DNA of 64,000 nucleotides from Streptomyces sp. NBC_01465 (GCF_036227325.1 NZ_CP109467.1:5332001-5396000); one strand, 5' to 3'. Shown: positions 1-8,836, counted from the first letter of the stretch. A program made the numbers and translations. The notes: a model not told the origin generated them from the sequence alone.

Positions 1-1835
1 TGGCGGAGGTCACGCCGCCGCCCGTGGACCCGGTCTGCAGCGGTACGGCGCAGGAGTGCGCCAAGGGCAAGTGGAACGTGCTGCCGACGCAGAACCCGGT
101 CCGCTCGATGCACTCGGTCGTCCTGAAGAACGGCAAGGTGCTGCTGATCGCGGGCTCGGGCAACGACCCGGCGGCGTTCGCGGCGGGCACGTTCACCTCG
201 GCGGTGTACGACCCGGTGAAGGGCACGTACAAGACGATCCCGACGCCCGCCGACATGTTCTGCTCCGGCCATGTGCAGCTGGCCGACGGGCGGGTGCTCG
301 TGATGAGCGGCAACAAGGCGTACCCGACGGCGGACGGGAAGGTGGGCTACGAGGGGCTGAAGGACTCGTACCTCTTCGACCCGGACACCGAGACGTACAC
401 GCGCACCAACGACATGAACGACGGCCACTGGTACCCGTCGGCGACCGTGCTCGGCAGCGGTGACGTGGTGTCCTTCGGCGGGCTGCGCGAGGACTCGACG
501 GGGTCGGTGACGGCGGAGAAGTTCTCGGCGGCGCAGAACAAGTGGCTGCCGATGAACCAGGTCAACCAGACCTGGTCGTACTGGGGCCTCTACCCCTCGA
601 TGATCCTCATGCAGGACGGCCGGCTCTTCTACAGCGGGAGCCATGTCTTCGGCGACGGGACCCCGGGGTCGGGCGCCTCGGTCTACGACTACGACGCGAA
701 CACGATCACCGACGTCCCCGGTCTGCAGAACAAGGACCAGCGCGACCAGTCGGCGAGCGTGCTGCTGCCTCCGGCACAGGACCAGCGGGTGCTGACGATG
801 GGCGGCGGCAACGTCAACACGAACCCGGAGGGCAACCGCCTGACGGACATCATCGACCTCAAGGCCGCCAACCCCTCATATGTGGCAGGTCCGTTGCTGC
901 CGCAGGGGACGGTCGACCAGGGGACGGGTCCGAAGCCGGAGACGGGTGCGCAGGGGAAGATGTACGTCTCGGCGGTGCTGCTGCCGGACGGGAACGTCTT
1001 CGAGACGGGCGGCGGTCTGCACGACCGGGCGGACCCGGTGTACGAGGCGTCGATGTTCGACCCGACGACGAATGCTTTCACGCCGATGGCCCCGGACCCG
1101 CAGAAGCGGACGTACCACTCCTCGTCCTTCCTGCTGCCGGACGGGCGGGTGATGTCGACGGGCGACAACCCGGGGAACGGCACGTGGAACCACAACGTGT
1201 CGATCTACACGCCGCCGTACCTGCTGAAGGGCGCGCGTCCCTCGATCACGTCGGTCATCAACTCCCAGTGGAAGTACGGCGATACGCAGCGGATCACGGT
1301 GGACCGCCCGATCGCGAAGGCGGAGCTGATCCGCCCTGCGGCGGTCACGCACTCCTCCGACCCGAACCAGCGGTTCGTCGACCTGCCGATGTCGGTGATC
1401 AACGGGAAGACGATCGACCTGAACGTCACGAGCAACCCGAATCTGGCGCCGCCCGGCTGGTACATGCTGTTCGGGGTGGATGCGAACGGGATTCCCTCGG
1501 TGGCGCAGTGGGTGCATCTGGGGGGACCGACGGCGCTGGACGCGACGGCGTCGGCGGCGCATGTCCACTCCTTCGCCGACGATCTGTCGGCGTCGCCCAA
1601 GTCCCGTACGAAGAAGCGGGCTTCGGCGCCGGTGTCGACGACGATCTCGGGCTGTGACCGTCACTACGGGACGGTGAACGTGTGCGTCCCGACGGTGTTC
1701 CCGGCGACGGTGAAGCGGACGACGGCGGCGCGGTGTGCGTGGCTGGGGTCGCACGGGTACGGCCGCCTGAAGGTGAACGGCGACGATCCCTTGCGCCTGG
1801 ACCCGGACCGGAACGGGGTCGCCTGCCGGAGCTGA
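1..1835 (+). CDS. GlxA-like radical copper oxidase (galactose oxidase family), 5' end outside window
   Basis: The reading frame is open from the window edge to TGA at 1833-1835, so the N-terminus is missing. Kelch-type repeats are followed by a DUF1929 C-terminal domain (PPYLLKGARPS). Expected copper and cofactor residues are present: Cys of MFCSGHV (nt 261), the Trp-x-x-Tyr pair in WGLYPSM as in Streptomyces GlxA, Tyr-His in TYHSSSF, and His in VTHSSDP. Family members are secreted or membrane-anchored and oxidise alcohol or aldehyde groups; GlxA of S. lividans acts in glycan deposition at hyphal tips. Unlike a plain galactose oxidase, the protein continues about 90 residues past the DUF1929 core into a Cys-containing tail ending DPDRNGVACRS, which resembles the excalibur calcium-binding motif. 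Whether this is the GlxA ortholog cannot be settled, because the upstream neighbour (cslA in S. coelicolor) lies outside the window. Confidence 0.85.
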   Translation, partial: AEVTPPPVDPVCSGTAQECAKGKWNVLPTQNPVRSMHSVVLKNGKVLLIAGSGNDPAAFAAGTFTSAVYDPVKGTYKTIPTPADMFCSGHVQLADGRVLVMSGNKAYPTADGKVGYEGLKDSYLFDPDTETYTRTNDMNDGHWYPSATVLGSGDVVSFGGLREDSTGSVTAEKFSAAQNKWLPMNQVNQTWSYWGLYPSMILMQDGRLFYSGSHVFGDGTPGSGASVYDYDANTITDVPGLQNKDQRDQSASVLLPPAQDQRVLTMGGGNVNTNPEGNRLTDIIDLKAANPSYVAGPLLPQGTVDQGTGPKPETGAQGKMYVSAVLLPDGNVFETGGGLHDRADPVYEASMFDPTTNAFTPMAPDPQKRTYHSSSFLLPDGRVMSTGDNPGNGTWNHNVSIYTPPYLLKGARPSITSVINSQWKYGDTQRITVDRPIAKAELIRPAAVTHSSDPNQRFVDLPMSVINGKTIDLNVTSNPNLAPPGWYMLFGVDANGIPSVAQWVHLGGPTALDATASAAHVHSFADDLSASPKSRTKKRASAPVSTTISGCDRHYGTVNVCVPTVFPATVKRTTAARCAWLGSHGYGRLKVNGDDPLRLDPDRNGVACRS

Positions 1836-1836
1836 T

Positions 1837-1876
1837 CCCCACCCGCGGAGCCCCACTGGGGCTCCGCGGGGTGGGG
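1837..1876. terminator. Strong GC hairpin after the copper oxidase gene
   Basis: Two bases after the stop codon the arms CCCCACC-CGCGGAGCCCC and GGGGCTCCGCGGGGTGGGG pair over about 18 bp with one bulged base and a three-base loop. It has no T-tract, as is common for Streptomyces terminators. Confidence 0.7.
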
Positions 1877-1878
1877 GC

Positions 1879-1987
1879 TAGGGGGTGTCCGGCGGATCAG
1901 GCCGCCCTTGCTGGGCATGTGCGATCTCGCCGCAGATGTGCGTGCCAGACCGGCGCGACCGCGGCATGATCCGCCGGACACCCCCTA
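1879..1987. mobile_element. 105-bp MITE-like element with 19-bp perfect terminal inverted repeats and TA flanks
   Basis: Positions 1881-1899 and 1967-1985 are perfect 19-bp inverted repeats (outer end GGGGGTGTCC, inner end GGCGGATCA). Pairing continues inward to about 25 bp with one mismatch. A TA dinucleotide lies directly outside each end (1879-1880, 1986-1987), the target duplication expected of IS630/Tc1-mariner-type transposition. The 67-bp interior has no coding capacity, so this would be a non-autonomous element. Its right edge supplies the stop codon of the adjacent TetR gene. Confidence 0.6.
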
Positions 1988-2593
1988 AAGCACCAGCCCG
2001 TCCCGCAGCGTGTTGATCGCCCGGTCCACCAGTTCCGTCAAGTCGTCCTGGTGCCCCCGTTCCGCCCAGTACGCCGTCGCCTCGTTCAGCCCGCCCAGCG
2101 TTCCCATCGCGAACACCCGGATCTCCAGATCGTCCGGGTCCCGCCCGCTGCGTTCGGCCAGTACCGCGCAGAGCATCCGGCCCGTGCCGGACATGCTTTC
2201 CATCATCCGGGCCCGCAGCGCCGGCACTTCCACCATCAGCTTCGTGCGCTGGCGCATCTCCGCCGGGTCGATCTCCATCGACATCCGCAGCCCCTCCTGG
2301 ACGACGAACCGCAGCGATTCCAGCGGCGGTTCGTCCTCCGGGCGGTCCCGCAGCGCGGCCACCAGCAGCTCGTCGTACTCGTCCGTGAGGACGATGTCCT
2401 CCTTGGTCGGGAAGTAGCGGAACACCGTCGAGGGCGACACCTCCGCCGCCTCCGCGATCTGCTCGACCGTCGTGGCGTCGTACCCCTGCTCGGCGACCAG
2501 CCGGTACGTGGCCCGGCGGATCTCCGTACGGGTCTTGATCTTCTTGCGTTCGCGTAGTCCCAGCTGGGGCGTGGTGGCGGCCATGGTGTCCAT
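1985..2593 (-). CDS. TetR-family transcriptional regulator, local repressor of the MFS exporter
   Basis: A 202-residue TetR protein. The N-terminal HTH (ATTVEQIAEAAEVSPSTVFRYF) is typical, and the C-terminal ligand domain resembles the TetR_C family with MSxxEIDPAEMRQR-type helices. The start ATG at 2593 is two bases from the stop codon of the upstream MFS gene on the same strand, so the two are cotranscribed and probably translationally coupled. Autoregulation is suggested by a palindrome over the operon promoter (4115-4137). The last codon CTT is followed by TAG whose TA is the target dinucleotide, and whose G is the first base, of the adjacent MITE-like element. Confidence 0.9.
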   Translation of the reverse strand: MDTMAATTPQLGLRERKKIKTRTEIRRATYRLVAEQGYDATTVEQIAEAAEVSPSTVFRYFPTKEDIVLTDEYDELLVAALRDRPEDEPPLESLRFVVQEGLRMSMEIDPAEMRQRTKLMVEVPALRARMMESMSGTGRMLCAVLAERSGRDPDDLEIRVFAMGTLGGLNEATAYWAERGHQDDLTELVDRAINTLRDGLVL

Positions 2594-2595
2594 TC

Positions 2596-4080
2596 TCAGG
2601 CATCCACCGGGGCCGGGGCCAAGACCTCTGCCGCTGCGGGCGCCTGCTTGGCCGGAAGCATCAGCAGTGCCAGCACCGCCGTCACCAGAGCCGCGACCCC
2701 GCACACGATCAGCGCCACGCTCATCCCGTGGAGGTACGCCGCATCCGCAGCCCGTGCCAGCCCCGCGTCGCCCAGCAGATGGGCCCCGACCACCGAGTCC
2801 TTCGCGGCCTCCGGCGCCCCGTCCGGCAGCCGGCCCGCGTACGCCCCGGCGATGAGTGAGCCGAGCAGCGCGACCCCGAGTGCGGCACCCGTCTGCCGTA
2901 CGGTGCTCAGCAGTCCGGACCCGCTGCCCGCCTGGTCCCGGGGCAGCGCCCCGATGGCTGAGGTCATCGCGGGCACCATCGCGAATCCGAAGCCGAAGCC
3001 GACCACGGTCAGCCACACCGCCGCGAACCCGTAGCCGTCGTCGACCCCCGTGGTCGCGCCCAGCAGCGTCCCGGCGGCGAGGACCACGAGCCCCCCGCTG
3101 ATGACGGCCCGCGAGCCGAACTTCCGCAGCAGGGGCGCCGAGGCCTTCGCGGCGACGGTCAGCCCGGCCATCATCGGCAGCATCCGCAGCCCGGTCCCGA
3201 AGGCGTCATTGCCGAGGACCGCCGACAGATACGGCGTGAGCACGAACATCAGCCCGGACAGGACGAACATGGTCAGCGTCGCGGCGAGCGTGTTCAGCAG
3301 GAAGGGCCGGTGGGCCAGCAGCTTGAGGTCCAGCATGGGGCGGACCATGCGCCGCTCCCGTACGACCAGAGCCGCGATCAGCACCACACTCCCCGCCAGC
3401 ATGGAGACGACCAGCGGGTCGCCCCAACTGCGCTCCGAAGCCTCGATGATCCCGAAGATCAGCGCGGCGAGCCCGGTGGTCGTCAGCGCGGTGGACAGGA
3501 GGTCGACCTTGGGCGCGGCGGGATCACGCGTTTCGGGCAGCAGCAGGACGCATGCCACGATCCCGATCGCGGCCATCGGCACGTTGATCACGAAGATCGA
3601 GCCCCACCAGAAGTGGTTGAGCAGCCATCCGCCGATGATCGGCCCGAGCGGCATGCCGAGTCCCGAGGCGGCGGTGATGATCCCCATCGCCTTGGACTGC
3701 TCCTGCGGCTCGAACATCGTCGGTACGACGGCGAGCGCGAGCGGCATGATCAGCGCGGCCCCGATGCCCATGAAGGCACGGGCGGCGATCACCGGCTCGA
3801 CGCTGGTGGAGAAGGCGCCGACGACCGACCCGGCGAGGAATATCGCGAGTCCGGCGATCAGCATCTTGCGCCGCCCGAAGCGGTCGCCCAGCAGTCCGGC
3901 GGGGAGCATCAGCGCCGCGAAGACGACGATGTAGGAGTCGGCCATCCATTGCTGCTGGCCGGTCGTCGCGCCGAGCTGGTCGGCCATGGTCGGCAGTGCG
4001 ACGTTCAGGATCGTGGTGTCGAAGCCGATCACCAGAAAACTCATCACCATGGCTCCGAGAGCCCACCACTTGCGTTCCAT
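2596..4080 (-). CDS. MFS drug exporter, DHA2 (14-TM, EmrB/QacA) family
   Basis: 494 residues with the usual DHA2 hallmarks: motif A GDRFGRRKM in the loop after TM2, the N-terminal motif FDTTILNVALPTM containing the family Asp, and motif C-like glycines (GLGMPLGPIIGGWL) in TM5. About 14 hydrophobic helices span the whole length. Members export hydrophobic or cationic drugs and antibiotics by proton antiport at the cytoplasmic membrane. It is the first gene of a two-gene operon with the TetR regulator, the classic arrangement for a drug-inducible pump. The substrate cannot be predicted. Confidence 0.9.
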   Translation of the reverse strand: MERKWWALGAMVMSFLVIGFDTTILNVALPTMADQLGATTGQQQWMADSYIVVFAALMLPAGLLGDRFGRRKMLIAGLAIFLAGSVVGAFSTSVEPVIAARAFMGIGAALIMPLALAVVPTMFEPQEQSKAMGIITAASGLGMPLGPIIGGWLLNHFWWGSIFVINVPMAAIGIVACVLLLPETRDPAAPKVDLLSTALTTTGLAALIFGIIEASERSWGDPLVVSMLAGSVVLIAALVVRERRMVRPMLDLKLLAHRPFLLNTLAATLTMFVLSGLMFVLTPYLSAVLGNDAFGTGLRMLPMMAGLTVAAKASAPLLRKFGSRAVISGGLVVLAAGTLLGATTGVDDGYGFAAVWLTVVGFGFGFAMVPAMTSAIGALPRDQAGSGSGLLSTVRQTGAALGVALLGSLIAGAYAGRLPDGAPEAAKDSVVGAHLLGDAGLARAADAAYLHGMSVALIVCGVAALVTAVLALLMLPAKQAPAAAEVLAPAPVDA

Positions 4081-4114
4081 GTCCCCACCCCTTCAAGAAT
4101 CCGCTAGTCAATGT

Positions 4115-4137
4115 CTTGTGATAGTAACTCTCAAAAG
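4115..4137. promoter_or_regulatory. Candidate TetR operator overlapping the MFS-tetR promoter
   Basis: Imperfect 23-bp palindrome (9 of 11 pairs; arms CTTTTGAGAG and CTATCACAAG on the minus strand). It overlaps a likely -10 (TACTAT, 4121-4126) that lies 19 bp downstream of TTGACA (4146-4151, minus strand). This is the best promoter-operator in the AT-richer leader of the MFS gene. Confidence 0.55.
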
Positions 4138-4157
4138 ATTGCGACTGTCAACACTGA

Positions 4158-4187
4158 AGCGGCCGTACCCGACGGGGTACGGCCGCT
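4158..4187. terminator. Hairpin terminator downstream of hemolysin III gene
   Basis: Arms AGCGGCCGTACCC and GGGTACGGCCGCT form a 13-bp perfect stem with a four-base loop. It lies about 30 bases beyond the stop codon of the minus-strand gene at 4218. Confidence 0.65.
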
Positions 4188-4217
4188 CCGTGGCGCTAGT
4201 GCTGCAGGTGGATCGCG

Positions 4218-4895
4218 CTAGTAGGCGATGAGGGAAATGGCGACGTACTGAGTGATGAAGGCCGCCAGCGTCAGCGAGTGGAACACCTCGTGGAAGCCGA
4301 ACCAGGCCGGCGACGGGTCGGGCCGCTTCAGTGCGTAGATGACGCCGCCCGCGCTGTAGAGCAGCCCGCCGACGATGACGCAGACCAGCACCGCGACGCC
4401 GCCCTGCCGCATGAAGTCGGGCAGGAAGAAGACCGCCGCCCAGCCCATCGCGATGTAGCAGGGCGTGTAGAGCCAGCGCGGCGCGCCGACCCACAGCACC
4501 CGGAAGGCGATGCCGGCCGCGGCCGCCGCCCAGATGGCGATGAGCAGCGGCTCCGCGGTGGAGCGCGGCAGCAGGAGCAGGGCGAGCGGGGTGTACGTGC
4601 CCGCGATGATCAGGAAGATGTTGGCGTGGTCGAGGCGCCGCAATATGGCCTCGCCCGTCGCCCCCCAGGTCCCGCGGTGGTAGACCGCGCTGACCCCGAA
4701 GAGCATGCAGGCAGTGAGGATGTAGATCCCGCAGGCGATGCGTGCCTGGGTGGAATCCGCGAGGGCGACCAGCGCCAGCCCCGCGACGATCACGGCCGGG
4801 AACATCCCGGTGTGCAGCCAGCCGCGCAGTCTCGGTTTGACCGGCGTCGGGACGAGTTCGGTCACTTCGGTCTCGGCGGAGGCGGCAGCAGTCAT
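4218..4895 (-). CDS. Hemolysin III / PAQR-family integral membrane protein
   Basis: 225 residues with seven hydrophobic helices. The three conserved blocks of the family are present: SAVYHR (69-74), RLDHANIFLIIAGTYTP (87-103) and HEVFHSLT near the C-terminus (His202, His206), which together form the intramembrane metal site. Bacterial members (YqfA/HlyIII type) are membrane hydrolase-like proteins of unclear substrate; haemolysis has been shown for few. It is transcribed divergently from pckA. A perfect palindrome (4907-4924) lies 12 bp upstream of the start. Confidence 0.88.
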   Translation of the reverse strand: MTAAASAETEVTELVPTPVKPRLRGWLHTGMFPAVIVAGLALVALADSTQARIACGIYILTACMLFGVSAVYHRGTWGATGEAILRRLDHANIFLIIAGTYTPLALLLLPRSTAEPLLIAIWAAAAAGIAFRVLWVGAPRWLYTPCYIAMGWAAVFFLPDFMRQGGVAVLVCVIVGGLLYSAGGVIYALKRPDPSPAWFGFHEVFHSLTLAAFITQYVAISLIAY

Positions 4896-4906
4896 ATGTC
4901 GATGCT

Positions 4907-4924
4907 ACCTACGGTTCCGTAGGT
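4907..4924. promoter_or_regulatory. Perfect 18-bp palindrome upstream of hemolysin III gene
   Basis: Arms ACCTACGG and CCGTAGGT flank a TT centre. The length and symmetry suit a TetR-type dimer site, placed where it would overlap the promoter or leader of the gene at 4895. No regulator gene adjoins it. Confidence 0.5.
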
Positions 4925-5110
4925 TCAGTCACGGAGTGGCGATGCTCACGTGAGAGGCCCCCTGGACATATGGGCGAATCGCGCGGATGATCAGATGAGT
5001 GCGGTCGGCACCGGATGAGCGCCCCGATCTTGGGGGCGTGCAGGCATCCGGGTCGCAGCCCCCACGGGGCGGCAACAATTCACCCTCCAAACACCTGCAT
5101 AGGAGCAACC

Positions 5111-6943
5111 GTGGCGCGCGACATCGCGGCTCCCACTGTCCTTCCCACCCAGCACCAGGAACTGATCTCGTGGGTCAACGAGATCGCTGAACTGACTCAG
5201 CCGGACAGTGTGGTCTGGTGCGACGGTTCCGAGGCCGAGTACGAGCGCCTGTGCGAGGAGCTCGTCGCCAAGGGGACCTTCACCAAGCTCGACCCGATCA
5301 AGCGCCCCAACTCGTACTACGCCGCCTCCGACCCGTCCGATGTCGCACGGGTCGAGGACCGGACGTACATCTGCTCCGAGAACGAGCAGGACGCAGGCCC
5401 CACGAACCACTGGAAGGCCCCGGCGGAGATGCGCGACATCTTCCAGGGCGTCAACGGCAAGGGCGGCATCTTCCGTGGCTCGATGCGCGGCCGCACGATG
5501 TACGTCGTCCCCTTCTGCATGGGCCCCGTCGGCTCGCCGCTCTCCGCGATCGGCGTCGAGATCACGGACTCCGCGTACGTCGCGGTCTCGATGCGCACGA
5601 TGACGCGCATGGGGCAGCCGGTCCTCGACGAGCTCGGCACGGACGGCTTCTTCGTCAAGGCGGTCCACACGCTGGGCGCCCCGCTCGCCGAGGGCGAGGC
5701 GGACGTGCCGTGGCCGTGCAACACCACCAAGTACATCTCGCACTTCCCCGAGGACCGCGAGATCTGGTCGTACGGATCGGGCTACGGCGGCAACGCGCTC
5801 CTGGGCAAGAAGTGCTACGCCCTGCGCATCGCCTCCGTCATGGCGCGCGACGAGGGCTGGCTCGCCGAGCACATGCTGATCCTCAAGCTGACGCCCCCGA
5901 CCGGCGAGTCCAAGTACGTTGCCGCCGCCTTCCCTTCGGCCTGCGGCAAGACGAACCTCGCCATGCTGGAGCCGACGATCTCCGGCTGGACCGTCGAGAC
6001 CATCGGCGACGACATCGCCTGGATGCGCTTCGGCGAGGACGGTCAGCTGTACGCGATCAACCCGGAGGCCGGCTTCTTCGGTGTCGCGCCGGGCACGGGC
6101 GAGCACACCAACGCCAATGCGATGAAGACCATGTGGGGCAACTCCGTCTTCACCAACGTCGCGCTCACCGACGACGGCGACGTCTGGTGGGAGGGCATGA
6201 CGGAGGAACTTCCCGCGCACCTCACGGACTGGAAGGGCAACGACTGGACCCCGGAGTCCGGCGTCCCCGCGGCCCACCCCAACGCGCGCTTCACCGTCCC
6301 CGCCGGCCAGTGCCCGATCATCGCGCCCGAGTGGGAGGACCCGCGCGGCGTCCCGATCTCCGCGATCCTCTTCGGCGGCCGCCGCGCGACCGCGGTGCCG
6401 CTCGTCACCGAGTCCTTCGACTGGAACCACGGCGTCTTCCTCGGAGCCAACGTCGCCTCCGAGAAGACCGCCGCCGCCGAGGGCAAGGTCGGCGAGCTGC
6501 GCCGCGACCCCTTCGCCATGCTGCCGTTCTGCGGCTACAACATGGGCGACTACATGGGGCACTGGGTGAAGGTCGGAGCAGACAAGGACCAGGCCAAGCT
6601 CCCGAAGATCTACTACGTGAACTGGTTCCGCAAGAACGACGCGGGCAAGTTCGTGTGGCCCGGATTCGGCGAGAACAGCCGCGTCTTGAAGTGGATCGTC
6701 GAGCGCCTCAACGGCACGGCGGAGGGCGTCGAGACCCCCATCGGCATCCTCCCGGCCAAGGGCTCCCTCGACACCAAGGGCCTCGACCTCGCCGAGTCCG
6801 ACCTGGACTTCCTCCTCACCGTGGACAAGGAGGTCTGGCGCGAGGAGGCCGCCCTGGTCCCCGACCACCTCAACACCTTCGGCGAGCACACGCCCGTCGA
6901 GCTGTGGGACGAGTACCGCGCGCTGGTCAAGCGCCTTGGCTAG
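5111..6943 (+). CDS. pckA: Phosphoenolpyruvate carboxykinase (GTP)
   Basis: Converts oxaloacetate and GTP to phosphoenolpyruvate, GDP and CO2, the entry step to gluconeogenesis and an anaplerotic node. The GTG at 5111 is chosen because AGGAG sits five bases upstream and gives 610 residues, the normal length for GTP-type PEPCK; an in-frame ATG at 5015 lacks a ribosome site. The P-loop FPSACGKTN holds the GTP-class reactive cysteine (Cys278) and Lys280. The kinase-2 type segment WMRFGEDG, the metal and oxaloacetate region, and the C-terminal [13 protein letters not shown] motif (here [13 protein letters not shown]) are all present. It appears monocistronic. Confidence 0.97.
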   Translation: MARDIAAPTVLPTQHQELISWVNEIAELTQPDSVVWCDGSEAEYERLCEELVAKGTFTKLDPIKRPNSYYAASDPSDVARVEDRTYICSENEQDAGPTNHWKAPAEMRDIFQGVNGKGGIFRGSMRGRTMYVVPFCMGPVGSPLSAIGVEITDSAYVAVSMRTMTRMGQPVLDELGTDGFFVKAVHTLGAPLAEGEADVPWPCNTTKYISHFPEDREIWSYGSGYGGNALLGKKCYALRIASVMARDEGWLAEHMLILKLTPPTGESKYVAAAFPSACGKTNLAMLEPTISGWTVETIGDDIAWMRFGEDGQLYAINPEAGFFGVAPGTGEHTNANAMKTMWGNSVFTNVALTDDGDVWWEGMTEELPAHLTDWKGNDWTPESGVPAAHPNARFTVPAGQCPIIAPEWEDPRGVPISAILFGGRRATAVPLVTESFDWNHGVFLGANVASEKTAAAEGKVGELRRDPFAMLPFCGYNMGDYMGHWVKVGADKDQAKLPKIYYVNWFRKNDAGKFVWPGFGENSRVLKWIVERLNGTAEGVETPIGILPAKGSLDTKGLDLAESDLDFLLTVDKEVWREEAALVPDHLNTFGEHTPVELWDEYRALVKRLG

Positions 6944-7018
6944 TCGTTGAGTTGACTCGCGGTGGGCGGTTCACAGACATCCGCCCTGACCTGTGGGGTC
7001 CTACTACGGCCCACCGCG

Positions 7019-7061
7019 TTGCCCGGCCCCCTGCGCCCCCTCACGGCGCGGGGGGCCGGGC
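7019..7061. terminator. Bidirectional terminator between pckA and a convergent TetR gene
   Basis: A GCCCGGCCCCC / GGGGGCCGGGC stem with an inner GCGC pair is followed by CCCTTTTCC on the plus strand. It lies between the pckA stop and the convergent gene ending at 7069. Confidence 0.65.
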
Positions 7062-7068
7062 CCTTTTC

Positions 7069-7638
7069 CTACGTCGCCGTCCCGTAGACCGTGTCCAGCA
7101 GTTCGCGGACGAAGCGGTCGAGGTCGTCGAGTCCCGCCGCCGCGATCGTGGCCGGGCCCTCGGCCAGGAGATGGAAGAGCGCGGCGTGCAGGGCCAGCGT
7201 GACGGTGGCGGCGCGCTGCGGGGTGACGGGCAGGCCTGCGGCGCGCTGGGCCTGCTCGAAGTACGCGAAGTCCGCGGCCGAGAACGCGTCCACCGCGCTC
7301 GCCAGCCACGGTGCGCGCGGCGCCTCGCCCCGGAGCTCGTAGAAGGCGAGGAGGCGTGCGCGGGCGGGGCCCGTGGCGTTCTCCAGGAGCGCGACGATCA
7401 GCGCGGTCAGGCTCGCCCGGTCGGTGGGTGCGGGTCGCGGTACGGCTGCGTACAGCTCGAAGATGCGCTCGGCGGCCGCCTGGAGGAGCGCGTCCCTGGT
7501 CGGGAAGTAGTTCTTGGTGGTCCCCGGCGGCACGTCCGCCGCCGCGTCGACGGCCCGGTGGGTCAGCCCCCGGCTGCTGGATCCCGCCAGCAGGCCGATG
7601 GCGGCGTCGCGCAGGCGGTCACGTCTTTCCTGGTTCAC
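7069..7638 (-). CDS. TetR-family regulator, divergent from an alpha/beta hydrolase
   Basis: 189 residues. The N-terminal HTH (LTHRAVDAAADVPPGTTKNYF) has the -TTKNYFPTRDALL- ending seen in one TetR subgroup, and the C-terminal half is helical with no assigned ligand. It is divergent from the hydrolase gene at 7712. The 73-bp gap contains an almost perfect 32-bp palindrome, so it probably represses both itself and the hydrolase. Confidence 0.88.
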   Translation of the reverse strand: MNQERRDRLRDAAIGLLAGSSSRGLTHRAVDAAADVPPGTTKNYFPTRDALLQAAAERIFELYAAVPRPAPTDRASLTALIVALLENATGPARARLLAFYELRGEAPRAPWLASAVDAFSAADFAYFEQAQRAAGLPVTPQRAATVTLALHAALFHLLAEGPATIAAAGLDDLDRFVRELLDTVYGTAT

Positions 7639-7647
7639 GTATCAAAA

Positions 7648-7679
7648 GTACCTCATCCGTGGTACCACAGATGGGGTAC
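7648..7679. promoter_or_regulatory. 32-bp near-perfect palindromic operator
   Basis: The segment matches its own reverse complement at 28 of 32 positions, with perfect outer GTACC/GGTAC and a perfect central GTGGTACCAC. It lies between the divergent starts at 7638 and 7712. A site this long can hold two TetR dimers. Confidence 0.7.
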
Positions 7680-7711
7680 ACGGAATGCGGTGTCGGACGG
7701 GGAGTGGATCT

Positions 7712-8836
7712 GTGTCTGTCGGCTATCTGATCAATGTGCTGATCGCGGCGTTGCTCACGCTGTGCGCGCTGGTGCCCTTCCAGGGGCCGGCGCCGGTCTT
7801 CTGGGTGACGTACCGGCTCGGCCTCACCTTCAACGAGATTCCGTTCTGGGCCATTTACGCGCTCATCGCCTCGACGGTGCTGGCCCTCTCGGAGGGCGAC
7901 ATCAACGCGGCGGGCGACTGGGTGTCGGTCGGTCTGGCCGCCGTCACGCTGGCCGGACTCGTGGTCGTCGCCCGGCGCGGGATACGGACGCCGCCGGTGG
8001 TCCGGCGGGCCCTGGAGGAGGCGCTCGGCGCGGGTACGAGTACGCGCCGCCGCCCGCCGCTGGTCCGGATCCTGGTCCGGCCGTTCTTCCGGCGCCGCGG
8101 CGACGTCAAGCGGGTGGGGAACCTCAGTTACGGGGACGCCGGCCGCCGCAATCTCCTCGACGTCTACCACCACCGGGGCCGGCCGACGGGCGGTCCCGTG
8201 CTGATCCACTTCCATGGCGGCCACTACGACTCGGGCCGGAAGAACACCCAGTCGCTCCCGCTCCTCTACCGCCTCGCGAGCCAGGGCTGGGTCTGCATCA
8301 GCGCCAACTACCGTCTGCGGCCCGCCTCTTCGCACCCCGACCACCTCATCGACGCGAAGAAGGTCGTCGCCTGGGCGCGCGAACACGCCAAGGAGTACGG
8401 CGCGGACCCCGAGGCGGGCGTCTTCATGTCGGGGAGTTCCGCGGGCGGGCACATGGCGGCGCTCGCCGGGCTCACCCCCAACGACCCCGTTCTGCAGCCC
8501 GGGTTCGAGGAGGCTGACACCTCCGTCGACGCGGTGATCGTGCTCAACGGCTTTCTCGCCGAGTACTTCGACGGGGACCCGGCGACCTCACCGGTGAACC
8601 TCGTCCGGGCGGACGCGCCGCCGTTCCTGATCGCCCACGGCGACCTGGACGAACTGGTCCCGACGGAGAACCCGAAGGCGCTCGTCACCGCCCTGCGCGC
8701 CGTCTCCACGTCGCCGGTGGTGTACGCCGAACTCCCGGGCGGACACCACGCCTTCGACCTCTTCCACTCCTTCCGCTTCGAGGCGGTGATCGACGGGATC
8801 GAGGACTTCGCGACGTGGGTGCGGGCTAGGCGGTAG
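7712..8836 (+). CDS. Membrane-anchored alpha/beta hydrolase (esterase/lipase, HSL type)
   Basis: 374 residues from the GTG at 7712, preceded by GGGGAG. An earlier in-frame ATG at 7685 also has a plausible ribosome site and overlaps the operator region. About 95 N-terminal residues form three hydrophobic helices. The catalytic domain follows: oxyanion-hole motif HGG (His168), nucleophile elbow GSSAG (Ser243), acid in HGDLDELVP, and histidine in GGHHAF. The fold fits carboxylesterases that act on short acyl esters, probably facing one side of the membrane. Control by the divergent TetR is likely. Its stop overlaps the convergent neighbour by 11 bases. Confidence 0.85.
   Translation: MSVGYLINVLIAALLTLCALVPFQGPAPVFWVTYRLGLTFNEIPFWAIYALIASTVLALSEGDINAAGDWVSVGLAAVTLAGLVVVARRGIRTPPVVRRALEEALGAGTSTRRRPPLVRILVRPFFRRRGDVKRVGNLSYGDAGRRNLLDVYHHRGRPTGGPVLIHFHGGHYDSGRKNTQSLPLLYRLASQGWVCISANYRLRPASSHPDHLIDAKKVVAWAREHAKEYGADPEAGVFMSGSSAGGHMAALAGLTPNDPVLQPGFEEADTSVDAVIVLNGFLAEYFDGDPATSPVNLVRADAPPFLIAHGDLDELVPTENPKALVTALRAVSTSPVVYAELPGGHHAFDLFHSFRFEAVIDGIEDFATWVRARR

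Noticed and set aside
1..1835. Assignment of glxA as gene symbol
   Set aside because: Key residues fit, but the C-terminal Cys-rich extension and absence of visible cslA leave a paralog possible.
4991..6889. 632-codon minus-strand frame
   Set aside because: Antisense shadow of pckA created by codon bias; composition is Asp/Glu/Arg/Val repeats with no family.
5218..8517. 1099-codon open frame on the plus strand
   Set aside because: It runs in another frame through pckA and its neighbours, has Arg/His-rich shadow composition and no domain; pckA is certain here.
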